From NCBI GenBank assembly GCA_041396845.1, contig JAWKXU010000003.1, positions 372,001 through 436,000 on the forward strand: a stretch of 64,000 nucleotides of DNA, read 5' to 3'. Of the stretch, positions 43,355 through 51,496 are shown one piece after another; the first letter of the stretch is position 1, and each line of letters starts with the position of its first letter. The DNA is from JAWKXU01 sp020446465. Its GTDB lineage: Bacteria > Pseudomonadota > Alphaproteobacteria > Sphingomonadales > Sphingomonadaceae. The position numbers and the translations under genes were made by a program. The notes under the pieces are model-generated. The model was given only the letters and a program-made list of their open reading frames with translations. It was not told where the DNA came from and ran no database searches.

Positions 43355-45322
43355 ATGTCCAGCATGCTCCGCATGTCTGTTCTCGCACCGCTATTTATTT
43401 CAGCGCTCGCCGCCCCTCTTCCTGCGCTTGCAAAAGACGGGTCACACTGGGACCAGGCCAGAGCGCAACTGGTATCGAGCAGCCCGACCGCCATGGCCTA
43501 TGCGGTCGACAGGTGGGAACAACTCACCGCCAGTTCGCGATTCGATTTCCAGACTTATGCCAGTTTTCTGCTCAGTTATCCGGGGATGCCGCGTGAAGAT
43601 CGCCTGCGCGGCTATGCCGAGGCGGCGCTGGAACGCGGCTATGTCGAACCATCGCGCCTTGTTGCCTTTTTCGACAAATACCCGCCGCTGACCAACCCGG
43701 CCCGCGCCCAATATGCGATTGCGCTGTCCGCCATGCGACGCCCGCAGGCTGAAAGCATCGCCCGTTCGGCGTGGCGCGGCGGCCAGATGAGCGCGACATC
43801 GGAAGCGACTATCGATTCGCTTTTCGGACCGCGTTTCTCGCAAGACGACAACGATGCACGCATGGACGCGCTGCTCTGGGCAGGGGACGCAGGCGCAGCC
43901 CAGCGTGTGATCAACCGCGTTTCATCCACGCGCCGGGCGACCTTCATGGCCCGGCTTTCTGCCATCCAGGGCACAGATCCTGCATCACAGGGCATCCAGC
44001 CTGGAAGCGATGCGATTCGCGACATCGGCTATGTATACAATATGTCGCAACAGGCCCGCGCCAGCCGCCGCCCTTATGCAGCCGCCAGCCTGCTTGCCAC
44101 GCGCCCCAGAGCGACAGTTCTGCCGCACGATCCAACTGCATGGGTCGCCGAACTGCTGAAAGTCGCCCGGATGTCGGGCGGCAGCACCGTCGTTCGCATT
44201 GCCGCATCCATCGACGACGGGTTCCCGCCGAATACCGACATCAGCGCGATGGAATACAAGCTGCGCGATGATTACACTTCGTTGATGTGGCTGGGTGGCA
44301 CAACCGCCCTGTGGGAAACGCGCGATGCACGCGCGGCGGCGCCACTTTTCTATCGCTATGGCGCTGCAGCGCGCACCCCGCAGACACGATCAAAGGGCTT
44401 TTACTGGGCCGGGTTGGCAGCGACGCAGGCAGGCGACCGGGCCGGCGCGACCCGATACTTTGAAATGGCGGCGCAATATCCCGTACAGTTCTATGGCATG
44501 TTGTCGCTGGAACGGCTCGGGCGCGCATTGCCGCGCCTGAACAAGCAGCCCGACGCCCAGCCTTCTTCGAAGGAACGCGCTGACTTTTACGCCTTGCCGA
44601 TTACTGGCGCGGTGCGCGAAGCTGCGCGCGATGCACCGTGGTCAACCTCAATCCGCTTTTTCCGCGAGATTGCCGATCAGGCGGAGACCGAAACGGAACA
44701 CGTGCTCGTCGCCCAACTGGCGCGGGATCTGGGCCGCCGGGATCTCGCCGTCATTCTGGGCGAAAAGGCGCAGGAACACGGGTTTGACGATTTCTACGCC
44801 ATTGCCTTTCCCACCATCCCCAACCCGCCAGGTACGGACTGGACAATGGTCCACGCCATCACCCGTCAGGAAAGCCAGTTTGCCCAGAATGCCATCAGCC
44901 ACGCCGGGGCGCGCGGCCTGATGCAACTGATGCCGGGCACGGCGCGCGAACAGGCAGGAAAGCTGGGCATGACCTACATGAGCAGTTCGCTCATCAGCGA
45001 TCCATCCTACAATATGCGGCTGGGTGCTGGCTATTTCGCCCGGATGATGGATTATTACGGCGGCAGTTACCCCCTTGCCGTGGCTGCCTACAATGCCGGC
45101 CCCGGCAATGTGAACAAGTGGCTGCGCGCCAATGGAGACCCGCGCACGGGCAATATCGAATGGGTGAAGTGGATCGAGGAAATCCCGATTTTCGAAACCA
45201 AGAACTACGTCCAGCGGGTGCTGGAAAACGCTGTCACCTATCAGGCGATGAACCCTGACAAGGCAGGCTATGGCGGGCCGAAATCAGTCAGCTTCTTCCT
45301 TGGCAAGCGAACGCCGGGCTAA
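43355..45322 (+). CDS. slt: Soluble lytic murein transglycosylase (Slt family)
   Basis: This is a periplasmic enzyme that cleaves peptidoglycan to 1,6-anhydro-muropeptides. The 655-residue protein starts with a signal peptide (MSSMLRMSVLAPLFISALAA, cleavage probably after ALA). A long helical superhelix follows (about residues 40-470), then a C-terminal SLT domain with the catalytic glutamate in ITRQESQFAQNAISHAGARG, followed by LMQLMPGTA and YNAGPGNVNKWL. AAGGAGG lies 11 bases before the ATG. An in-frame ATG at 43295 would remove the signal peptide position and overlap dapA's upstream region. The products of such enzymes are the kind of substrate that AmpG-like permeases import; one is at 14-16 kb. 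Confidence 0.92.
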   Translation: MSSMLRMSVLAPLFISALAAPLPALAKDGSHWDQARAQLVSSSPTAMAYAVDRWEQLTASSRFDFQTYASFLLSYPGMPREDRLRGYAEAALERGYVEPSRLVAFFDKYPPLTNPARAQYAIALSAMRRPQAESIARSAWRGGQMSATSEATIDSLFGPRFSQDDNDARMDALLWAGDAGAAQRVINRVSSTRRATFMARLSAIQGTDPASQGIQPGSDAIRDIGYVYNMSQQARASRRPYAAASLLATRPRATVLPHDPTAWVAELLKVARMSGGSTVVRIAASIDDGFPPNTDISAMEYKLRDDYTSLMWLGGTTALWETRDARAAAPLFYRYGAAARTPQTRSKGFYWAGLAATQAGDRAGATRYFEMAAQYPVQFYGMLSLERLGRALPRLNKQPDAQPSSKERADFYALPITGAVREAARDAPWSTSIRFFREIADQAETETEHVLVAQLARDLGRRDLAVILGEKAQEHGFDDFYAIAFPTIPNPPGTDWTMVHAITRQESQFAQNAISHAGARGLMQLMPGTAREQAGKLGMTYMSSSLISDPSYNMRLGAGYFARMMDYYGGSYPLAVAAYNAGPGNVNKWLRANGDPRTGNIEWVKWIEEIPIFETKNYVQRVLENAVTYQAMNPDKAGYGGPKSVSFFLGKRTPG

Positions 45323-45338
45323 GGCCAAGGCCCGACAG

Positions 45339-45836
45339 ATGGCAACGCGCCCCAATTATATCACCCCGGCGGGGCTTGGTGCGCTGAAGGCGCGATACGA
45401 TCACCTGCTGGGTGATGAACGCCCGCGCATTGTCGAAATTGTCAGTTGGGCGGCAGGCAATGGCGATCGCTCCGAAAACGGCGATTACCTCTATGGCCGC
45501 AAACGGATGCGCGAAATTGACCGGGAACTGGCGCACCTCGCGCGCCGGATGAAAGCGGCAAAAGTGGTCGATCCGGCGCAGCAGCCGGATAAGTCACGCA
45601 TTTTCTTTGGCGCGACAGCTACGCTGGCCGACGAAGACGACAACGAACGGATTGTCACACTCGTCGGGGATGACGAACAGAACGCGGGCGCAGGTCTGAT
45701 CGGCTGGAACTCTCCATTGGCGAGAGCCTTGCGCGGCGCGGGCGTGGGTGACTTGCGGACCGTGCGCCTGCCAGCGGGTGAAAAGGAATGGGAAGTCATC
45801 GCCATCGCATACCCGCAGGATGAAAGCGTAGCTTGA
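45339..45836 (+). CDS. greB: Transcript cleavage factor GreB
   Basis: GreB binds RNA polymerase and stimulates cleavage of backtracked RNA. The 165-residue protein has the N-terminal coiled coil with the acidic tip (WAAGNGDRSENGDYLYGRKR, where the D-R-S-E-N-G-D group places acidic residues in the active site) and a C-terminal FKBP-like domain (ATLADEDDNERIVTLVGDDE). The ATG follows the transglycosylase stop by 16 bases, with AAGG 8 bases before it, so the two are likely co-transcribed. Confidence 0.93.
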   Translation: MATRPNYITPAGLGALKARYDHLLGDERPRIVEIVSWAAGNGDRSENGDYLYGRKRMREIDRELAHLARRMKAAKVVDPAQQPDKSRIFFGATATLADEDDNERIVTLVGDDEQNAGAGLIGWNSPLARALRGAGVGDLRTVRLPAGEKEWEVIAIAYPQDESVA

Positions 45837-45896
45837 AGGCTTTGCCCATTTCGCGCACCCTTCCCCATCAGGCGCAATTCTGCAAATAGACTGCGC

Positions 45897-46403
45897 ATGG
45901 ACTTCAGCCTGCCTTTGCGATGTGCGCTGGTGCTTGCAATGTCGGTGCTTGCCACCGCGCCACTTGCCGCGAAGGAAAGCCTTGGCGTCTATGCCGACTG
46001 GGGCGCATTTCGCGATCCGTCCGTGCCGCGCTGCTATGCCATTGCAGCGGCTGCCCCCTCGTCCAGAAAGCGCGAATATTCCCCTTATGTGACCATCGGC
46101 ACATGGCCCAAACGCGCCATCCGGGGGCAATTCCATGCCCGCCTTTCGCGCAAGATGGCGCCCGATGCCCCGATTACCCTGCGGCTTGGTTCGCGCCAGT
46201 TTGCGCTTGTGGGCGGTGGCGGGGATGCCTGGGCTGCGGACAAGGCGGCAGACGCAGCCATCGTTGCGGCCATGCGGTCTGCCTCCACCATGTATGTTGG
46301 TGCGCGCGACACGGCAGGAAACCGCTTTTCCGACCAATACAGCCTTGATGGTGCGGCCTCTGCGATGGATGCTGCAACTGTGGGCTGCGCGCGCGGGCGT
46401 TGA
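45897..46403 (+). CDS. Exported protein, possibly IalB-like, function unknown
   Basis: This is a 168-residue protein with a signal peptide (CALVLAMSVLATAPLAAKES, cleavage after LAA). The mature part (YADWGAFRDPSVPRCYAIAA, YVTIGTWP, two cysteines, and a C-terminal DGAASAMDAATVGCARG) resembles the invasion-associated locus B fold in pattern only. I cannot confirm the family by eye. It lies downstream of greB by 60 bases on the same strand. An inverted-repeat element follows. Confidence 0.6.
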   Translation: MDFSLPLRCALVLAMSVLATAPLAAKESLGVYADWGAFRDPSVPRCYAIAAAAPSSRKREYSPYVTIGTWPKRAIRGQFHARLSRKMAPDAPITLRLGSRQFALVGGGGDAWAADKAADAAIVAAMRSASTMYVGARDTAGNRFSDQYSLDGAASAMDAATVGCARGR

Positions 46404-46452
46404 ATGTAATTGCGGGCCGGCACGGCCTGCGCCGACCCGCTCATGCGTTTAA

Positions 46453-46555
46453 AGCATTTCGAGAAAAAGTTGATAGACTTTTCGGTTAAGAAATGCGGGA
46501 AATCAAAAGACTATAGCGCTTTTTGCCGATTCAACTTTCCTACGAAACGCTATAG
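46453..46555. repeat. Small inverted-repeat (MITE- or REP-like) element
   Basis: This is a 103-base non-coding element, richer in A and T than its surroundings. Its left arm (46453-46473) and the reverse complement of its right arm (46531-46551) agree at 16 of 21 bases (both read AGC-TTTCG...AAAGTTGA). Each arm is itself part of a smaller palindrome: GCATTTC...GAAATGC with AAAAGT/ACTTTT inside on the left, and CTATAGCG...CGCTATAG on the right. It fills the gap between the end of the secreted unknown and the end of the outer-membrane gene. I see no second copy in the window. Confidence 0.7.
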
Positions 46556-46558
46556 AAG

Positions 46559-47224
46559 TTAAAAACGCCAACCAACCGATGCTGCAATCTGGTGCCTGTC
46601 GGTATCAATATCGAACCGCTCCGAATCCGGCAGATTGCCACCAAAGTCGATTTCGGCATCTTCATACTTGGTATAGCGGTATTCGAGTTTCACGAAGGCG
46701 TTCTGGTTCAGCGCATATTCCGCGCCTGCGCCCACGCGCCAGCCATCAAGATCGACGTCCTCCGACAGTTCGGTTGTTCCATCGTTGGACAGAACATCGA
46801 GTTTGGCATTGCTGTAACCACCCTTCACATAGAGCAGCGCGTTAGGCGATACCTTCGCGCCGACACGCGCCCCCACGTAAAGATCGCGGTTGGTCTTGAC
46901 GGACCCAAATCCAAAGCCTTCAAAATCCCCATTTTCAAATGTCGTCTTGGCAGTGGAGTCCATCAATTCGCCTTCCACACCGACAACTGCGCCGCCAAGA
47001 TCGAAGTCATAGCCAATGCCCACGCCATACATCAGGCCATCGATAGACACGTCATTGTCGGCGTTTACATCGTCGTCGACGGAGCTGCCTGCCTTGGTCA
47101 CTTCGTAGCCGGTGGTGACTTCAACGCGTGGGCCGGTGAAGGTCGATCCTGCATCTTGCGCGATCGCAGGCGATGCTATGGCAATGGCTGAACCGGCAGC
47201 GATTATGCTGAGCGTCTGTTTCAT
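46559..47224 (-). CDS. Outer-membrane beta-barrel protein (Omp25/opacity-like)
   Basis: This is a 221-residue porin-family barrel. A signal peptide (MKQTLSIIAAGSAIAIASPA, cleavage after AIA) precedes alternating amphipathic strands, with typical segments GVGIGYDFDLGGAVVGVEGE, LYVKGGYSNAKL, WRVGAGAEYALNQNAFVKLE and YRYTKYED. It ends in an aromatic residue (ASVGWRF) that serves as the assembly signal for the BAM complex. This looks like the eight-stranded Omp25/Omp31 class; the role is structural or unknown. AAAAGGAG lies before the ATG. Its 3' end touches the inverted-repeat element. Confidence 0.85.
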   Translation of the reverse strand: MKQTLSIIAAGSAIAIASPAIAQDAGSTFTGPRVEVTTGYEVTKAGSSVDDDVNADNDVSIDGLMYGVGIGYDFDLGGAVVGVEGELMDSTAKTTFENGDFEGFGFGSVKTNRDLYVGARVGAKVSPNALLYVKGGYSNAKLDVLSNDGTTELSEDVDLDGWRVGAGAEYALNQNAFVKLEYRYTKYEDAEIDFGGNLPDSERFDIDTDRHQIAASVGWRF

Positions 47225-47442
47225 GATCTACTCCTTTTCACGGTGGCGGCATGTGCCACGGGACCAGTGAAATGGATCGACGCGCGAAAAGTTTCATTAA
47301 CCTAACACAACGAAATCATTGATGTTTTTATGTCACACATAGCGGGATAGACCGTTCTTGTGGCGCGACAGAAAGCTCTGCGAGCAAGGAACTTCTGCTC
47401 TTGCTTTGCCTTCGCACAGACGCGCTCCTATATGGCGCCTAT

Positions 47443-48690
47443 ATGGCCGACACACAGCTTATGCCGATTCCGGGGCAGATCGATCCCGTTCCCGTCGCGC
47501 GCGACATCACGCCGCGTGCAGATGGCCGTGTCGATCTTCTGGGCCTGCCGCGCAAGGCGATCACCGACCTGTTCGCCAGTGCAGGGCTGGATAGCAAACA
47601 GGCCAAGCTGCGCGCCAAACAGGTCTATCACTGGATCTATCACAGGGGCGTGCAAGACTTTGACGCGATGACAGACATCGCCAAGACCATGCGCCCGTGG
47701 CTGACGGAACGGTTCGTGGTCGCGCGCCCCGACATTGTCGAGGCACAACACTCCAGCGACGGCACGCGCAAGTGGCTGCTGCGGACCAGCGACAACCACG
47801 ATTTTGAAATGGTGTTCATCCCTGACGAAGACCGGGGAACGCTGTGCGTTTCCAGTCAGGTCGGTTGCACGCTTAATTGCCGGTTCTGTCACACCGGCAC
47901 GATGAAGCTGGTGCGTAACCTCACCCCCGGCGAAATTGTCGGCCAGGTCATGCTGGCACGCGATGCGCTGGGTGAATGGCCGAAAGGCAGGATGGATGGC
48001 CTCGACGATGATGAGAACGCCGGCCATTACAGCGCCGACGGACGGCTTCTCACTAACATCGTGATGATGGGCATGGGAGAACCGCTCTACAATTTCGATA
48101 ACGTGCGCGATGCCTTGCAACTGGTGATGGACGGCGATGGTCTTGCCCTGTCCAAGCGGCGCATCACGCTATCGACCAGCGGCGTCGTGCCGATGATGGA
48201 CCGTTGCGGCCAGGAAATCGGCGTCAACCTCGCCGTTTCGCTCCATGCGGTGACAAAGGATGTGCGCGACGAAATCGTGCCGATCAACCGCAAATACGGG
48301 ATCGAAGAACTGCTGCAGGCTTGCGCGGACTACCCCGGCGCATCCAACGCACGGCGGATTACGTTTGAATATGTCATGCTGAAGGACAAGAACGACAGCG
48401 ATGATGATGCGCGCGAGCTTATCCGCCTGATAAAGCACTACAAGCTGCCCGCGAAGGTCAACCTAATCCCGTTTAACCCGTGGCCGGGTGCGCCTTATGA
48501 ATGTTCCACGCCGGAGAGGATCAGGGCCTTTTCCAACCTCGTTTTCGAGGCGGGGATTTCCGCGCCTGTGCGGACACCGCGCGGGCGGGATATTGATGCC
48601 GCCTGCGGCCAGTTGAAAACGAAGGCGGAACGGCTCAGCCGTGCAGAGCTGGATCGGCTGGCCGAGGAAAAGCAGGCTTCGCTGGGCTGA
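47443..48690 (+). CDS. rlmN: 23S rRNA (adenine2503-C2)-methyltransferase / tRNA methyltransferase RlmN
   Basis: This is a radical-SAM enzyme that methylates A2503 of 23S rRNA and A37 of some tRNAs. The 415-residue protein has the iron-sulfur motif C-x3-C-x2-C in GCTLNCRFCHTG, the MGMGEPLYNFDNV segment, and the second catalytic cysteine near the end (DIDAACGQL). The N-terminal accessory domain (LPRKAITDLFASAGLDSKQA) is present. The ATG giving MADTQLMPIPGQ was chosen over one 42 bases upstream. The 218 bases between it and the divergent outer-membrane gene presumably carry both promoters; I could not name either. Confidence 0.94.
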   Translation: MADTQLMPIPGQIDPVPVARDITPRADGRVDLLGLPRKAITDLFASAGLDSKQAKLRAKQVYHWIYHRGVQDFDAMTDIAKTMRPWLTERFVVARPDIVEAQHSSDGTRKWLLRTSDNHDFEMVFIPDEDRGTLCVSSQVGCTLNCRFCHTGTMKLVRNLTPGEIVGQVMLARDALGEWPKGRMDGLDDDENAGHYSADGRLLTNIVMMGMGEPLYNFDNVRDALQLVMDGDGLALSKRRITLSTSGVVPMMDRCGQEIGVNLAVSLHAVTKDVRDEIVPINRKYGIEELLQACADYPGASNARRITFEYVMLKDKNDSDDDARELIRLIKHYKLPAKVNLIPFNPWPGAPYECSTPERIRAFSNLVFEAGISAPVRTPRGRDIDAACGQLKTKAERLSRAELDRLAEEKQASLG

Positions 48691-48802
48691 ACCGAAAGTC
48701 CTGCACGGCAGGATGAACCGTTTACCGCAATCGTCCATCTGGCATTCAGCGACAAACTGCGACACTTTGGGTCAGTATCTCATTCCCAACGGGAGCAAGT
48801 TC

Positions 48803-49180
48803 ATGCGTAAGTATATTATGGCCGGCACACTCGCCCTGTCGATGGTGGCGCCGATGTCCACAGCACCGGCCCTCGCCGATCCACCCCGCCATGCCCCGGC
48901 CCATGGCTATCGCGACAAGCAGATTTATGACAGCCGCGGATATTATCTCGAGCCGCGCGTTCTGCACCGCAACGACCGGATCTGGCGTGGGCGAGACGGA
49001 CATTATCACTGTCGCCGTGACAATGGCACCACGGGCCTTGTAATCGGCGCGGCTGTCGGCGGGCTGGCTGGCCACGAAATCGCAGGTGAAGGCGACAAGG
49101 TGCTGGGCACCGTTCTAGGCGCCATTGGTGGTGGTCTTCTGGGCCGCGCAATCGACCGTGGCGACCTTAAATGCCGCTGA
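48803..49180 (+). CDS. Glycine-zipper 2TM domain exported protein
   Basis: This is a 125-residue protein with a signal peptide (KYIMAGTLALSMVAPMSTAP, cleavage after ALA). A middle part rich in histidine, arginine and tyrosine (HRNDRIWRGRDGHYHCRRD) follows. Near the C-terminus a glycine zipper (GLVIGAAVGGLAGHEIAGEG and GTVLGAIGGGLLGRAID) is the type found in outer-membrane lipoproteins and RcnB/SlyB-like proteins. No lipobox cysteine follows the signal peptide. GGGAGC lies 7 bases before the ATG. Likely envelope stability; not provable from sequence. Confidence 0.75.
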   Translation: MRKYIMAGTLALSMVAPMSTAPALADPPRHAPAHGYRDKQIYDSRGYYLEPRVLHRNDRIWRGRDGHYHCRRDNGTTGLVIGAAVGGLAGHEIAGEGDKVLGTVLGAIGGGLLGRAIDRGDLKCR

Positions 49181-49273
49181 TACGCTGACCCGGCCTGAGA
49201 AAGCCCCTGCAAAAGCACGCGAGACAAGGCCACGCCGCTTCCATGTCCGGGCCAGTTATGCTTAGGTCCGATC

Positions 49274-50047
49274 ATGGAGCGGCCAGCAGTTCTTGTAACA
49301 GGAGGTGCAAAGCGGATCGGATCGGCGATTTGCCGCCGCTTTTCCGATGCGGGCTGGCACGTCATCATCCATTACGGGCGTTCACGTGCCGAAGCAGAAA
49401 GCCTTGCCGCAGCGTTGCCCTCCGCCGAAATAGCGCAAGCCGATCTGCACGACTGGCAAAGCGGTGTGGCAATGCTGGAAAGCCTTTGTGCGCGGCTTCC
49501 TGCACTAAACGCGCTGGTCAACAACGCATCGGTTTTCAGGCATGATAGCGCGCATGGGCTGGACCCGGCCACATTTGATGAAGCAATGCAGGTCAATGCA
49601 GGCACCCCGGCGCGCATGGCGCAGGCATTTCTGGCGAATGCCAACTGCGGCGCGCAAGCAGCGGGGCGCACAGTAATCCATGTGCTTGATCAGAAACTTG
49701 AAAACCCGAACCCCGATTTCTTTTCCTATACGATGAGCAAACACGCGCTGGCATCCACCGTTGACATGCTGGCGATGAATGCACCGCGCACCGCCGATCG
49801 CGTGGTCGGCCTTGCGCCCGGTGCGATCCTGCCCAGCCATGACCAGACGGCAGAGGAGGCGCGCCAGTCCCACCAGCTCAATCTGTTGCGACGCATGACT
49901 GCCCCTGAAGAAGTAGCCGATGCCGCGCTGTTTCTGGCCGAAGGGCCATTGGAAAGCGGGCAAGTGCTGTTCGTCGATTCAGGCCAGCACCTGCTCTCCC
50001 AACCGCGCGACGTTATCTATCTCGCACGAGAGGGCGCGCATGTCTGA
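49274..50047 (+). CDS. SDR oxidoreductase, pteridine reductase/FolM-like
   Basis: This is a 257-residue short-chain dehydrogenase/reductase. The nucleotide-binding TGGAKRIGSAICRRF motif, NNASVF, and the catalytic Y-x3-K in YTMSKHAL are present. The A-K-R-I-G form of the glycine motif and the DQKLENPNPDF segment are typical of pteridine reductase-like proteins (FolM), which reduce dihydrofolate or dihydromonapterin. The substrate remains inferred. The next gene (cytochrome b) begins 15 bases after it, so an operon of three is likely. Confidence 0.78.
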   Translation: MERPAVLVTGGAKRIGSAICRRFSDAGWHVIIHYGRSRAEAESLAAALPSAEIAQADLHDWQSGVAMLESLCARLPALNALVNNASVFRHDSAHGLDPATFDEAMQVNAGTPARMAQAFLANANCGAQAAGRTVIHVLDQKLENPNPDFFSYTMSKHALASTVDMLAMNAPRTADRVVGLAPGAILPSHDQTAEEARQSHQLNLLRRMTAPEEVADAALFLAEGPLESGQVLFVDSGQHLLSQPRDVIYLAREGAHV

Positions 50048-50062
50048 ACCACTGCGTCCGCT

Positions 50063-50725
50063 ATGAAACGCCACGCCCTGCCCACGCGTTTCTGGCACTG
50101 GCTGAACCTGTGGTGCGTGGTGGTGCTGTTCATGTCCGGGCTGAATATCTCCAACGCGCACCCGCGCCTCTACTGGGGGGAATGGGGCTTTGCCGCTGAA
50201 CAGGCATGGCTGCACTTGCCCCGGTATCCGGGCTGGATGACCATTCCGGGCCATTACAGCCTTGCCGAAGCGCGGCTGTGGCACTTTCTGGCGGCATGGC
50301 CTTTTGCACTCGGACTGTTCGCCTTTCTGATCGTCAGCCTTTTCAATGGTCATGTGTGGCGTGACATTATCGCAAGCCGTTCAGAATGGCGCTGGAGTGC
50401 TATCAAGGCTGATATTGCTGAACACTTGCGCCTGAACTTCACACACGAAGGCGCCAAGTTCAATTTTCTGCAAAAACTGGCTTACGGCGCCATTCTGTTC
50501 ATCGCCTTGCCGGTGATGATCGGCACCGGCATCACGCTCAGCCCGGCCATGAATGCCAACTGGCCGGGATTGCTGGACTTGTTCGGCGGCAGGCAGAGCG
50601 CGCGCTCGATCCATTTTATCATGGCCTGGGGACTTTTCGGCTTTCTGGTGCTGCATGTGACGCTGGTAATCCTTTCCGGCCCGTTCAGGCAGATGCGTGA
50701 CATGGTGACGGGAGGGAGCGCATGA
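50063..50725 (+). CDS. Membrane cytochrome b (b561 / formate dehydrogenase gamma-like)
   Basis: This is a 220-residue membrane protein with about four helices and histidines placed for heme b ligation (RFWHWLNLWCVVVLF, RLWHFLAAWPFALG, RSIHFIMAWGLFGFLVLHVT). It looks like the membrane subunit that takes quinol electrons for a periplasmic enzyme. Its stop overlaps the start of the molybdopterin lipoprotein gene by four bases, so the two very probably form one redox unit. A MsrQ-type heme protein would have a different layout. Confidence 0.83.
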   Translation: MKRHALPTRFWHWLNLWCVVVLFMSGLNISNAHPRLYWGEWGFAAEQAWLHLPRYPGWMTIPGHYSLAEARLWHFLAAWPFALGLFAFLIVSLFNGHVWRDIIASRSEWRWSAIKADIAEHLRLNFTHEGAKFNFLQKLAYGAILFIALPVMIGTGITLSPAMNANWPGLLDLFGGRQSARSIHFIMAWGLFGFLVLHVTLVILSGPFRQMRDMVTGGSA

Positions 50726-51462
50726 AGCGGCGCAGCGTTGTTGCCGGACTTGCCGCACTGCTCACTGCAGGTTGCTCAAAAATAGCAAACAGTTCGCCCG
50801 GCGCGGCGCTGCTTGGCACGGTCGAAAACTGGAACAGGGGTTTGCATGATATGCTTGGCCGCCGCTCCGCACTGGCGCGCGAATATGCGCCGGAAGATAT
50901 TTCGCCGTTCTTTCGCGGCAACGGAACTACCCAGCCTGACAGCGCCGCCTATGCAGCCCACCAGGCCAGCGGCTTTGCGAACTGGCAACTGGACGTGCGC
51001 GGGCTGGTTGAAAACCCGCTGTCGCTCTCGATCACAGACATTGCCGCCCTGCCCCAGCGCACACAGATCACCCGGCATGATTGCGTCGAAGGATGGAGCG
51101 CCATCGGACAATGGACCGGGGTGCCGCTGGCGATCCTGCTTGAAAAGGCGCAACTTTCACCGCAAGCCCGCTTTATCGTCTTTCACTGTGCCGATACCTT
51201 TGGCGATGTCCCCTATTACGAAAGCATCGACCTCATCGACGCATTTCACTCGCAAACCATCCTCGCCCACCAGCTCAACGGCAAGCCTCTTCCCATACGC
51301 AACGGTGCGCCGCTACGAATGCGGATCGAGCGCCAGCTTGGTTACAAGCACGCAAAATACGTCACGGCGATAGAGGCAGTCGCCACTCTGGAGGCAGTTG
51401 GCCGTGGCAAAGGTGGATATTGGGAAGATCGCGCCGATTATCAGTGGTATGCAGGTATATGA
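50722..51462 (+). CDS. Molybdopterin-binding oxidoreductase, lipoprotein (sulfite oxidase fold)
   Basis: This is a 246-residue enzyme of the sulfite-oxidase/MsrP fold. The N-terminus has a lipobox (ALLTAGCSK) with the cysteine at about residue 18, so it is probably an inner- or outer-membrane lipoprotein. The expected molybdenum-ligand cysteine lies in ITRHDCVEGWSAIG, followed by VPLAILLEKA and a GAPLRMRIERQLGYKHAKYV segment. A clear twin-arginine (S/T-RRxFLK) signal is absent apart from the MKRRS start, which could act as one. It is linked to the cytochrome b gene by a four-base overlap. The substrate (sulfoxide, sulfite or other) is unknown. Confidence 0.82.
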   Translation: MKRRSVVAGLAALLTAGCSKIANSSPGAALLGTVENWNRGLHDMLGRRSALAREYAPEDISPFFRGNGTTQPDSAAYAAHQASGFANWQLDVRGLVENPLSLSITDIAALPQRTQITRHDCVEGWSAIGQWTGVPLAILLEKAQLSPQARFIVFHCADTFGDVPYYESIDLIDAFHSQTILAHQLNGKPLPIRNGAPLRMRIERQLGYKHAKYVTAIEAVATLEAVGRGKGGYWEDRADYQWYAGI

Positions 51463-51496
51463 AAAACACACTAAGAACTGAAGGGTCACAACCGTA

